A stretch of 64,000 nt of DNA from Lepidodermella squamata (taxonomy: Eukaryota > Gastrotricha): positions 1,054,001 through 1,118,000 of the forward strand of contig JBLDXI010000054.1 in NCBI GenBank assembly GCA_047495785.1. Reading direction: 5' to 3'. The position numbers and the translations under genes are program-made. How positions within the stretch are numbered: the first letter of the stretch is position 1; each line of letters starts with the position of its first letter. Below the pieces are notes generated by a model that made no database searches, was not told where the DNA came from, and was given only the letters and a program-made list of their open reading frames with translations. Positions 31,079 through 41,687 of the stretch are shown here, one piece after another.

Positions 31079-32188
31079 CTAAAATCTCGTATTGTTGACG
31101 TTCGGCCTGGAAGCTGTTGAGTTGGGGTTCAGCGGCGTAGTATAATTACCAAAATATGCAACCATCGGCTGAGTTGAAGGCGGCTGTTGTTTCGCAGTCG
31201 TAGTAGTAGGTTTCGGAGTTGGAACAGTCTCAGAACCAGACGAACTCGGAAGTTTCACTTTAGCCGAGTTTTTGTCAGCCATGAGCGCTGACTGGTCAAC
31301 AAACTCCAAATTCGACGACGGAACTGTGCAGAACCAATGCAGATCGATATCGTCCCACTGAGGATGCGGCTCCCCGGTCAAAAACCACTTCATACCATGG
31401 TCGGCCAAGATAGCTCCATACTTCTGAAGTGCCTTCAGAATTACCTGGTTATTCCTTGAAAACGAACTGATATTGTAATCGGATTTGAGACGCATTCTTA
31501 TGCCCATTGGGGGTAAAGCTGGGTCGGTGTTGAAGTACTCGAGATGGCGGGCTGGCCAGACATAAGCCCTCTGAACCTTAGGCAAAGTGAAACGGATCGC
31601 ATGCTTTATCTCCCCAGCTTGAACTTCGTCGTAGCGAATGAGACCCGGAAACATCGGAAGACCAGCTCCGTCAGCGGATAGCCACCCCTCGGGGCGTAAA
31701 TCGTTCGACTTGAGGTTGAAAATAGCTCCAGACGCTGCCTTAATCGAGCCATCAGGTTGCTTTTTGTAGTCGAGAAGTTCGTACAGAGTGCAGGTTGATT
31801 TATCAACTACAATAACGTGACGATCTTCGGCACTGACTTCGTAAGGCACGTTGTCCGGGATTGGGTAGGGCTTACGGTCGCTCTCGTCCCAGTAAACGAA
31901 GGTAATGTTCTTTTTTGGCTGTTTTTCGTCGACTACGACGTAAGGAATGCCGCACGGGATGTTTTCTGTGAATTTTCCTGTTCCTAAGTAACGACGGATT
32001 GTGTCGCGGCCTTCCATTTTAGCGATTGAATCCATGTAGACTTTGTTGAGAGGGTGAACAGGCAATTTGTCGACCGGAGTGTTCCAAACATTGTCAGCTG
32101 GGAAAACTGGGCAGCCCGCGATCGTCGGCTGAGCTACTGATATATGCACAATTTGAAATAGCGTTAGTGCAGTTATGAAGTACATCAT
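31079..32188 (-). CDS. Intronless secreted protein of a bacterial-type family (369 aa)
   Basis: A signal peptide (YFITALTLFQIVHISVAQP) is followed by a 300-residue domain. It carries motifs I associate with a conserved secreted hypothetical family of actinobacteria and other soil bacteria: CPVFPADNVWNTPVDKLPVHP at the start, then GIPYVVVD, WDESDRKPYPIP, DRHVIVVD, LYELLDY, SGAIFNL, SNDLRPEGWLSADGAGLPMFPGL, RYDEVQAGEIKHAIRFT, YVWPARH, PPMGIRMRL, ILADHGMKWFLTGEP and WDDIDLHWF. The Thr/Pro/Gln-rich tail (TPKPTTTTAKQQPPSTQP) looks like an O-glycosylated stalk added in a eukaryote. The absence of introns, while most multi-domain neighbours have them, fits horizontal transfer, though single-exon GPCRs also occur here. 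The enzymatic activity of the family is not known to me; a cell-wall or polysaccharide-related role is only a guess. Confidence 0.75.
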   Translation of the reverse strand: MMYFITALTLFQIVHISVAQPTIAGCPVFPADNVWNTPVDKLPVHPLNKVYMDSIAKMEGRDTIRRYLGTGKFTENIPCGIPYVVVDEKQPKKNITFVYWDESDRKPYPIPDNVPYEVSAEDRHVIVVDKSTCTLYELLDYKKQPDGSIKAASGAIFNLKSNDLRPEGWLSADGAGLPMFPGLIRYDEVQAGEIKHAIRFTLPKVQRAYVWPARHLEYFNTDPALPPMGIRMRLKSDYNISSFSRNNQVILKALQKYGAILADHGMKWFLTGEPHPQWDDIDLHWFCTVPSSNLEFVDQSALMADKNSAKVKLPSSSGSETVPTPKPTTTTAKQQPPSTQPMVAYFGNYTTPLNPNSTASRPNVNNTRF

Positions 32189-33145
32189 ATGTATATTAGC
32201 AGAAAAATTTGCTTAATGACACAGTCGTGACTTGTCCAAGTGAGAAAGAGAAAAGGAAAACATCAGCCAGCTTTATTGATTCCCTTACTAGGCTAGACAT
32301 GTTTATTTAGCTGCTTAAGTGAAACAATTTCAATTAGGAATACATTTTTTATTCAATTTCAAGTGAAAAATTAAGACGGTGATACTAATAGTACCATTTT
32401 TCGAGGAAAATTTCAGCAGCACTCCGGTTTGATCTTGAGCATGATTGAATCATACTATAATCTATATCAAACCAGTAAATGCGAATCTGAAGCGGTCAAC
32501 AAGAGTTTTCAAATCGGCGATTAAATCTTGCCATCTTAGATGCACTAAAGACTAAAGATAGACCATCACCATCAACATGGCTATCTATATCAATTTACGA
32601 AGGTTCACCGAACCTGGGAAAATAGATCGAGGAAGCGCAGGAAAGTGCATGCTGAAATGTACGTTATCTGCGGAGTTTTCCTGAATTACCAGAGATTTTG
32701 CGACTCGAAAAGCGTTAACAGCAGTAAAGTTTTTCGCTGTTTTTCTGAGTCATGGCACGGACGGATATTTTTCACAGAAATGCACACTAGTTCGCAGGAA
32801 ACGGAGTTGAAATGGGTATGCATTAGTCCTGCGAAAGAAGTGGGCGAAGGTTCAATTTTCAATCATCCAGGAAATTCAAGTCCTGGACTGACTCTTCATT
32901 GCTCTGAGAATATTAAGTCGAATAGAACAACCGTGAAGGGAAAGTTTCCTATTACACGCCATTCGTGAACAATTAAATTTATTTGTTCGTTGTTGCGTGG
33001 TTTAGGAGAAGATATCGGAAAGAAAACCCCGATAATGGCAGGAAATTCCTTGATAGCATGCCGTCATGATTTGCAGTGTAGAAATCTAATCCGAAAACAA
33101 TACATATATAAAGGCGAAAAAGAAATAAAAAATTAACGCAATCCG
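32189..33145. other. Promoter region of class C GPCR, duplicated upstream of paralogue
   Basis: No gene. From about 32722 to 33145 the sequence matches 37046-37494 at high similarity, for example the block GAGTCATGGCACGGACGGAT and the adjacent TTTTTCACAGAAATGCACAC. It is therefore part of the gene duplication unit. Confidence 0.65.
33105..33112 (+). promoter_or_regulatory. TATA box of class C GPCR gene at 33146
   Basis: TATATAAA 41 bp before the ATG. The leader ends AACGCAATCCG-ATG, a pattern shared with the paralogues at 37495 and 46232. Confidence 0.6.
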
Positions 33146-35761
33146 ATGTTTCGAGTATTTATCTCTCTGATAGCAGCTAGTGCTGCACTAGCCAAAATAC
33201 CAATGTCAGCGCCACTGGAGCCAAGAATTTTCTCATCAACATACAATCCGAACGATACGAGTCGAAAAGTCATCAGCATAATGGCGTCATTCAATTATGG
33301 TGGCACTGTTCAACCTATGGGGCCCATTTGTACGGAGGGGATAAAACTTGTCCTTAATGGCGTGAAAAGAATGAACATGCTACCAGGCTATGAACTAGCT
33401 GTTGACTTTGTTGACGACCAGGTAGGCACGCTGACAATATAAAACTTTTTTCTATTGTTCGCTTCAGTTTTCCAGACCGATTGGAATCAGTAGAATGGTG
33501 ACCCAACTTCAGGTTAATGATTCAGTCTCAGATCGACTACCACTCACGGTGGGTCCATTCAGTTCTGCGAACATAAACACTGGTCAAATCTTTCAACACT
33601 TCAACTACATCGGAATTACGTTGGGGTCAACACAGAACGAGCCTGTCACCCAGCGATCGCGTTATAGCAACTTTTTCGTCACTCAAGGCCGACTTGGTAT
33701 ATGTTTCAGCAGCCTTCACAAGTTCCTTGACATGATGAGGTGGCAAAGATTGGCAATATTATCAGAGGGTAGCGACTACTTTGGGCAGATAGATGCCGAA
33801 TTCGTCCAGAATTTTGAGATGAACAATGGCTCGAAAGTTTTGGGAGTTTTCAAAATTCCCTACATTGTCGGATCTTTAGCTGAGGCTGAAAATATCGAAC
33901 AAGCAGTTTCAGACTTGAAAAAGCTGAATCCGAGGATCATCATTCTGAACGCAGCAGCAACAGCTCGAGCGGCTTGTTATCTACATCGATACAAGTTATT
34001 TGGACCGAATGTGGTCATCTTCACTCTGTTGAGCTCTGTTTTCGTGGCGAATGACCCTTCACGCTTTGATTGGTGTTCGGAGAGCATGTTGGAGGAGGTA
34101 CTTCAGAGTGTTATCTCTTTCGGTTGTTCTAACTTCATGAATTTGGGCATTGAAAATGACGTGGATTCCCTCGGAAACTCTGGGTCTGACCTAACAAATT
34201 GGATAACGTCCAGAATAGAAAGGCCTGAAGCTTCAACGATCTTCACTAATAGGCGACATTCGTGCTATGACGTCACCATGACGGGAGTTTTTGTGTTGAA
34301 CAGAACCGAGACTCTTCTTAACAGCAGTAAGTATGAACAAAATTTACCTCTGAATACCTTTGACACGTTTTCTTTCAGAGAATCAGACTCTCTCACAATG
34401 GGTAACTCGCGGGGATATGTTCAAAGAAAACGGAAGCTCGATTGTTGAAACCATGAAAGAAGCGCTATTCTCTGCCCGCTATAGAGTGAAAGCCGGGGAT
34501 ATCGCTTTTGAAAAGAGTACAACTTTGAACACGGGTGGCAATTCGATACAAGGCGTCATTCAATATAGAAGAGATCCCACGACAAACAAAGTCAAACAAA
34601 TCCCAATATGCGTCTACTACTCAAAGACTCAAGTTTTGAATTGCAGCCTCTCGCCAATAGTTTGGAGAACATCGAACGGGAAACCTCCTTCAGATACTAT
34701 TCACATAGAGAAAATAATTTCTCCGCTACTCGACCCTCCCGCCTACATAACAATCACGTTCTTCGCGGTGTTGTTACTCGCGACCAGTGTTTCCGTTTTC
34801 ATTTGGCATGAAAAAATGCGTCAGAAGAATGAAAGAATTTCAACATCCGCCCCCGAGCTTGGACGATTTATCATGCTTGGAAATATCCTACTTTTGACTT
34901 CCGTCCTGCTTCAACCCATGCTGTTTGATTCGAATTTCCAACCTCTGATGACTCTTGCAAATGGCGTGTTGTTTCTCGGCATAACCTGTTTAATGTTTGG
35001 CTTGGAAGGGAAGCTGGAACTGGCATATCTTGCCCTGAAGAATTACGCAACTATGAATCTGACAAATGATGATCGAGTGTCACGGAGAACAACATTCTCG
35101 TCAGTTAAGGCAGCAAAAAGGATTCCAGGATTCGGGCAATTAAAAATCGCTGTATGCTGTGTTGGAGCTCTTGCAATGACATTGTTTGCAATAATGCTGT
35201 TGGTGTGCTTCGTGGTATCGCCGCCTACTGTCGTAACGACAATAGATGAAGGCTTTGTCAATGATGCGGTAGAAATCGCGTTCGTGAACTATAGCCTAGC
35301 AATGAGAACCTCAGTTATGTCTCAATTTATCATTTCTGCGACCTGCTTGATCAATGGGGTTATCACTTTGAGAGGAAGCTTCCTTGCACATGCCCTCAGA
35401 ACAGTAAGTTTAAGTTTTCCTTGTTGAATATGAAATCTCTAAATCCTAACGATCATTGCAGAAAACGATTTCAAAGATAACCGATTTGAAAGCCACTTCA
35501 GCTTGCTTCTACGCGACGGTGATGCTGCTAGCTTGCGGAGGCATCATTGCGGGTGCAATTTTCGATGAAAGTTCCTATCAACGCATCACGTTGTCAGTTA
35601 TGATATTCGCGTGCATCACAATGAATCTGGGCATGCTTTTCTTTCCCAAAATGAGAAAAGCGAAACTTAGCGAAACATCATCGTCTAGCGCAGTAACAAC
35701 CTGGAACCAAGGCCATCGACAGATGAATGCTACATCTGCGATTATGTTCACCTCTACCTAA
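33146..35761 (+). CDS. Class C (GABA-B-like) GPCR, four exons (819 aa), copy A
   Basis: Exons 33146-33421, 33468-34326, 34379-35403 and 35462-35761, with introns of 46, 52 and 58 bp. The joined length is 2460 nt. Signal peptide VFISLIAASAALA. The Venus-flytrap ligand domain spans residues 30-460 or so (VISIMASFNYGGTVQPMGPIC, LPLTVGPFSSANINTGQIF, LNPRIIILNAAATAR, RRHSCYDVTMTG). The seven-helix region starts near residue 510 (YITITFFAVLLLATSVSVFIW) and ends with GMLFFPKMRK, the GABA-B-type LFxPKM motif after TM7. There is no Cys-rich linker. A short Ser/Thr-rich cytoplasmic tail lacks an evident coiled coil, unlike vertebrate GABA-B1/B2. Copies at 37495 and 46232 share the exon layout exactly. 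Ligand unknown; G-protein signalling at the plasma membrane is expected. Confidence 0.9.
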
Positions 35762-36604
35762 ACGTTTGTCTAGATAGCTGCCCCAATCGCGGCATTTCAA
35801 GTGGAACAGCTATAATCCTGTATTTCTCTCCCACCAGTCGAACTTACGTTTCAGAGCCGAGCACATTTTGAGTACAGTATACCCTCACTGATAGATGCTA
35901 AAAACTGAACGCTAATGAATAAAGAATAAAAGATTGAAATGAATCCAGATGAAACAGGTCTTCCTTATCATACTGGTATCAAGCAGGACTAACAAGTATT
36001 GCTGATAAGGATTAATGGGTTTTCAAGCGCGTTCTGGATTACCCCCAGAAGACAAAATGTGTCCACAGAAATGTGTCTGAGTGCTTTACATCTGGAATCT
36101 ATGGGTGTATTTCACGGCCTTAAAAATTATATAAAAAATGATGAAATACGATCGACACACTTTTTTAAATTCTGCCAAGCTGTTTTTTCGCATCTTAATT
36201 CTTGCCAAACGCGCGCCACCCGGTATTAGGCACCCTCCAATTTCTCTGTCGATGCGCTCCGATGCACTTCTGACGCATTTTTAAGCCGTGTTTTGGGCGG
36301 CATCCGGGTTGTCCTACGGGTGGGTGGCGCCCAAAAGAGACGGACAACGGGATTAAGTAGCGATGCACGTGGCGCCACACGATTTTCGCAGCCTCTCAGA
36401 ACGTGTCGGGGGTGGTGGGCGACACAGGCAAAAAATGAATTTTCGGACGAAAGTTCTAATCCGTGCGTCCGAGAACATCAAAGATCCTGAAAATATGATG
36501 CTTTTGGCTCTCGTTTTTCGACCCCGATACGCTACAAATTTAAATGAAAATGGAATTTCACAATGCAAAAACATTTATTTTTAGGGCGGTGAAATAGACC
36601 CTAT
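35762..36604. other. Intergenic region with GC-rich block
   Basis: 3' flank of receptor copy A (AATAAAGAATAAAA near 35919), then a distinctly GC-rich stretch at about 36205-36425. No gene recognised. Confidence 0.5.
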
Positions 36605-36903
36605 GTTGAAATCAACGACCAAATATCGGTATTTAATTTTCCCAACATTTATTTAGCGGCAAAATGTTTTATTTTTTTATCACACTCCATACTAGAAAGG
36701 GGATATAATAGAATGAGATTATATTAGGTTTTTGCAGCAGCTTTCGCCCTGTACAACTTTGGGTACATTTTAGCAAGGTCGCTGCAGTCTGTCATCCACA
36801 TTTTTTGCTGAATCGCATGCTGTCGATGAAAATTGACTGCACTCACGCAGTAAGACAAATTCCCGTAAACTTTCTCCAGATAGGTTTCCACTTTCGAAGG
36901 TCT
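36605..36903 (-). pseudogene. Inverted fragment of LicD copy 3 (last exon and 3' flank)
   Basis: The reverse complement of 30407-30705. It encodes the last 60 or so residues of the LicD protein (KVETYLEKVYGNLSYC to AAAKT, with one Lys-to-Arg change), its stop and its poly(A) signal. No catalytic core is present, so it is a gene fragment. An unrelated open frame continues upstream to 37017. Confidence 0.85.
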
Positions 36904-37494
36904 ATGCAGTCTATGTTCAACTTGAAAAAGAGAGCGAAGAACCGCTAGGGATTGTACCAGTTTAATCGGCCAAAAGTGCATGCTGTGCGTGTCTGTGAAG
37001 TGTTCCAGAATTTCCAAAGATTTCGCTGACCAGAAATGTTTAACAGCAGTGAAATTTTAATGATTGTTTTTCTGAGTCATGGCACGGACGGATATTTTTC
37101 ACAGAAATGCACACTTTGAATGCAGGAAATGAAGTTGAAAGGGTATGTATTTGTCCTGTGAAAGAATAGGCGAAGCTTCTAAATGGTTCAATGTTTACAC
37201 CATCCAGGAAATGTCTATCGTTAACCAGTTCGAAATTGACCGGCAGCTTTGTGTTCACTTTGCAAATTTCTAGTCGAAACGCGAACATCCGTCCTGTTCC
37301 CAGGTTAACAGCTCTCAATCCACGCCATTTGCGAACAATTGCATAAATTGTTCGATGTACGTGACGTCAGTTAAGATATCGGAGATAGAACCCCTGAAAA
37401 TAACAGGAAATTCCACGACAGGATGTTGCAGCATAGGATTTCTTTCTTATTGCGATATAAAAAAGCGAAAATGAATAAAAATTAACGCATCCCA
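36904..37494. other. Duplicated promoter region of class C GPCR copy B
   Basis: No gene. 37046-37494 matches 32722-33145 upstream of copy A. Confidence 0.6.
37456..37461 (+). promoter_or_regulatory. TATA box of class C GPCR gene at 37495
   Basis: TATAAA 39 bp before the ATG; the leader ends TTAACGCATCCCA-ATG, as in the other four-exon paralogues. Confidence 0.6.
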
Positions 37495-40114
37495 ATGTTT
37501 AGAGTATTTATCTCTCTGATAGCAGCTAGTGCTGCGCTAGCTAAAATACCAATGTCAGCGCCACTGGAGCCGAGAATTTTCTCATCAACATACAACCCGA
37601 TCGATACGAGTCGGAAAGTGATTAGTATAATGGCATCCTATAACTATGGGGGCACCGTGCAACCCCTTGGACCTATTTGCACTGAAGCGATCAAACTTGT
37701 TCTTGACAGTGCAAAAAGAATGAACATGTTACCTGGCTATGAACTGGCTGTTGACTTTGTTGATGACCAGGTAATCTTTCTGATACTTTAAAAATTACTT
37801 CAATCTCGGTATTAGTTTTCCAGACCAATCGGAATCAGTAGAATGGTGTCCCAGCTTCAGTTTAATGATTCTGTCTCAGATCGACTACCACTAACAGTTG
37901 GCCCTTTCAGTTCGGCGAGCATTAACACTGGTCAAATCTTTCAACACTTCAATTTCGTCGGAATCACTCTGGCTTCAACGCAGAATGAGCCTGTCACCCA
38001 GAGATCGCGTTATCGCAACTTTTTTGTAACTCAGGGTCAACTTGGTATTTGTTACAACAGCCTCAACAGGTTCCTCGACGCGATGAAATGGAAACGAGTG
38101 GCGATATTGTCTGAAGGCAGCGACTACTTCGGACAGATAGAAACGGAATTCATTTCAAATTTTGAGAAGAATAACGGCTCTAAGGTTACGGGAGTTTTTA
38201 AAATTCCAATAATTTCCGGCTCTTTAGCTGAGGCTGAAAATATCGAACAAGCAGTTTCGGACATGAAAAAGCTGAATCCGAGGATCATCATTTTGAACGC
38301 AGCAGCAACAACTCGAGTAGCTTGCTATTTACATCGATATAAGCTTTTCGGCCCAAATGTGGTCATTATCGCCCTGATAAACTCTGTCTTCGCGACAAAT
38401 GACCCTTCCCGTTTCACTGATTGGTGTACGGAGAGCATGCTGGAGGAGGTACTTCAGAGTGTGATTGCCTTCGGTTGCACTAGTCTGATGAATTTGGGTA
38501 TCGACAAGGATAAGGATTCCTTAGGAAATTCTGGGTCAGATCTAACAAATTGGATAACGTCAAGGGTAGAAAAGCCCGAGGCTTCACCAGTCTTCAACTC
38601 GAGGAGACATTCTTGCTATGACGTCACCATGACGGGATTGTTCGTTTTGAATAGAACTGAGACTCTCCTGAACCGCAGTAAGTATATAGTAGCGAAACTT
38701 AGCCCTGAATATTATAGTTCTTTTTCTATCAGAAAATCAAACTCTCTCACAATGGGTGACGAGTGGAGAGTTGTTTCAACGAAATGGAAACTCAATTGCT
38801 GAGACCATGAAGGAAGCACTGTTCTCGACCCGCTTGAGAGCAAACGTAGGCGATGTCGCTTTCGAAAGTAACACAACGTTGAACACGGGCGGCAGTGGGA
38901 TTCAAGGCATCATTCAATATAGAAGAGATCCCATTACAGATAAATTCAAACAATTCCCAATATGCGTCTACTTTACAAAGACTCAAGTTTTGAACTGCAG
39001 TCTATCGCCCCTGATTTGGAGAACCGCGAACGGGAAACCACCCTTAGACACTGTGCATGTTGTGAGAACAATTTCTCCGCTTCTCGATCTTCCCGTCTAC
39101 ATAACGATCACGTTCTTCGCGGTGTTGTTACTCGTGACTAGTGTTTCCGTTTTCATTTGGCATGAAACAATGCGCAAGAAGAATGAAAGAATATCAAAAT
39201 CCGCACCCGAATTAGGACGATTCGTTCTGGTTGGAAACATCCTACTCCTTATTTCTATCCTACTTCAACCCATGCTCTTCGATTTGAATTTCCAGTCTCT
39301 GATGACCCTCGCGAATGGAGCGATGTTTCTCGGCATAACCTGTCTGTTGTTTGGCCTGGAAGGGAAGCTAGAACTTGCGTACCTTGCCCTGAAAAAGGCT
39401 GCTCTAAGTCTGACAACAGAGGATGTAATTTCGCCGAGAACAATCTTTTCATCGGTAAGAGCAGCAAAAAAAATCCGCGGGTTTGGAAAATTAAAATTGG
39501 TTGTATGCTGCGTTGGAGCACTTGGATTAACATTGTTTACAATACTGGTATTAGTGATTTTCGCTGTATGGCCACCTCCGGTGGTGGCTACAACTGATGA
39601 AAACTTCATCGATGGCTCCCTTGAGTGGGTATTCGTAAACTATAGCCTAGCAATGGGATCCTCAGTAGTATCTCAATTCATCATTTCTGCGACTTGCTTG
39701 ATCAACGGGGTCATCATTTTGCGAGGAAGCTTCCTTGCGCATGCCCTCAGATCGGTAAGCTTCGCTTTTCTGTTCAAATCTATCAATCCTAAAAAATTGA
39801 ATTTATTATTGCAGAAAACGAATTCAAAAATAACCGATTTGAAAGCAACATCAGCGTGCTTCTATGGAACAGCGATGCTGATAGCTTGCGGAGGTATCAT
39901 TGCTGGTGCAATTTTCGATGAAAGTTCCTATCAACGCATCACGTTGTCAGTTATGATATTCGCGTGCATCACAATGAATCTGGGCATGATTTTCCTCCCC
40001 AAAATGAGGAAACCGCAATTGGGAGAGACACCATTGTCTAACTCGGTAGCATCATTGAACCAAGGCCATCGACGCATGTTTGCTACATCCACGGTTGTGT
40101 CAAGTTCTTCATAA
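37495..40114 (+). CDS. Class C (GABA-B-like) GPCR, four exons (819 aa), copy B
   Basis: Exons 37495-37770, 37816-38677, 38733-39754 and 39815-40114, with introns of 45, 55 and 60 bp. The joined length is 2460 nt. It is nearly collinear with copy A: the same signal peptide, a ligand domain with LPLTVGPFSSASINTGQIF, LNPRIIILNAAATTR and RRHSCYDVTMTG, and a seven-helix region from VYITITFFAVLLLVTSVSVFIW to GMIFLPKMRK. Splice positions and phases are identical to copy A, so these are tandem duplicates, with the inverted LicD fragment caught between them. Divergence is concentrated in the ligand-domain surface (for example WKRVAILSEGSDYFGQIETEF) and the extracellular loop before TM5, which would fit ligand diversification. 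The C-terminal tail is short. Confidence 0.9.
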
Positions 40115-41687
40115 ACGTTTGTGAAGACAGCCGCCCAAATTACGGAATTTCAAATGAATAAACTATACTGTATTTCTCGCTCATCACTTCGACATGTGTA
40201 TAAGCTGAACCTACCACTTCAACTTGCGAAACTGTATCTCTTACCAGTGATATCAAACTTGACCGCAGTTTTTTAGTAGGTGTGGACTTTGGACGTGCGG
40301 CCTCCTCCTCTCTTAATTGCCTCGTTTCTTTGTAACATGACCTAATGAATAATGACTGGAACCCCAAAATATCAGATAACCATATTAATTAGCGGAAGGA
40401 TTTGATAGTGAGTAAGTGAAAAATGATGAGCGATGGAAACAAATTGCATTCCAAAAACTAAGAAAACACGCAATATAATCGCCTGCATCACAATGAATCT
40501 TTGCGTGCTTTACTTTTCAAAAAGCAGCAAAAATCAGGAAACAGCTGTTTCCGCAGAACGCATTGTCTAATGAAGTACCAACGTTCCACCAACGTACAAT
40601 TTTGTTTGGCTAGCTGCCCCAATGGCGGCATATCAAGTGGAGAAGCTTTAATCCCTAGTCCAACTCGTGTAACTGAACCCAGCACGTCAAAGCTTGCCTA
40701 AATTTTGAGTTCAACATAATCTGATTCTTCGAAGCTATCTAAAAACTGAAAGCTGTCAACAAACTGAACTGAAAGATTAACAAATCCAGATGAGAGAGGC
40801 TTTCATCACGACAGTGGTCGGGGCATTCATCTATCTATTGAGCCATTTCTGATCGAAGTGACGTTTTCTGGAATTTCAAGCACGAGTGACGCTGTTTCCG
40901 CTAGGAAGCGGACCCGAATATGATGCCCTTTTCATGTAGTTTGACTAATATAAATATATTCATGAGATGGCTTTAGCCTATATGACGCTCTTAGTCACAC
41001 GCGAAAAATCCAGAAAAAAATGAGCAGTTAGCGTAAGTGTAAGATCTATCAAAACTCAAAACAAATGTCTTTTTTAATTTTTTAATGAATCTCATATTTT
41101 GATGTTATCTGAATGTTAATTAGCACCTCATTAATATTAATATCTTCACCTATTATAATTGCACGAGTCTGCACGAGTGACAATTGTTATTTTTAGCTGA
41201 CATAAACCCATGGATACAGCAGTTCAGTACTGAACTATGTCTATAGCTAAACCCAAAATTTGGATCTAAAAATAGTTCAGGCGCGTGCGAAATATTTTTT
41301 GTTTCAACTCGGCAAATTACTGAACGTGCGTAACTGCTGATCATCACTGTAAATGCCGGTTCACCGGTACACCAACATGGTCACTCAAATCGTGTCAAAT
41401 TGCCTTTATATCAAAGACTGCCGCCGAGTATAGCACGTGATTCGCTGCAAAAATAAGAGGCCAACGAGAAATCACCCCTAGATACTGTCGGATAATATGC
41501 TTAGATGTAGAAAATGTGTCCTCTCTTTTTAATTAGTTAGCTTTGAACAAAGAAGGTGGAAAACATGTCTTAGCGTTCTCAGCTACAGGATTTCACGGAA
41601 AGTGTTCAAATTTTATGCCAGTTATTCCTCCGAAAGAAAATAATTCATTCCTAGAATTTCGAATACTTTTAACGGCCTTCATCTAGT
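40115..41687. other. Intergenic region with receptor relic and duplicated promoter
   Basis: Contains a decayed last exon of a four-exon receptor (40478-40810). From about 41350 it contains sequence shared with the upstream region of the gene at 57414. No other gene seen. Confidence 0.55.
40478..40810 (+). pseudogene. Relic of class C GPCR last exon and 3' UTR
   Basis: Starts inside exon 4 (CTGCATCACAATGAATCT, as in copies A and B). It loses the PKM motif frame, keeps degenerate pieces of the tail (ATTGTCTAA-GTA-C-TT-ACCAACG), then follows the 3' UTR of copy A (GCTGCCCCAATnGCGGCAT, CAAGTGGA, CTAAAAACTGAA, AATCCAGATGA). Frame and domain are destroyed. Confidence 0.7.
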
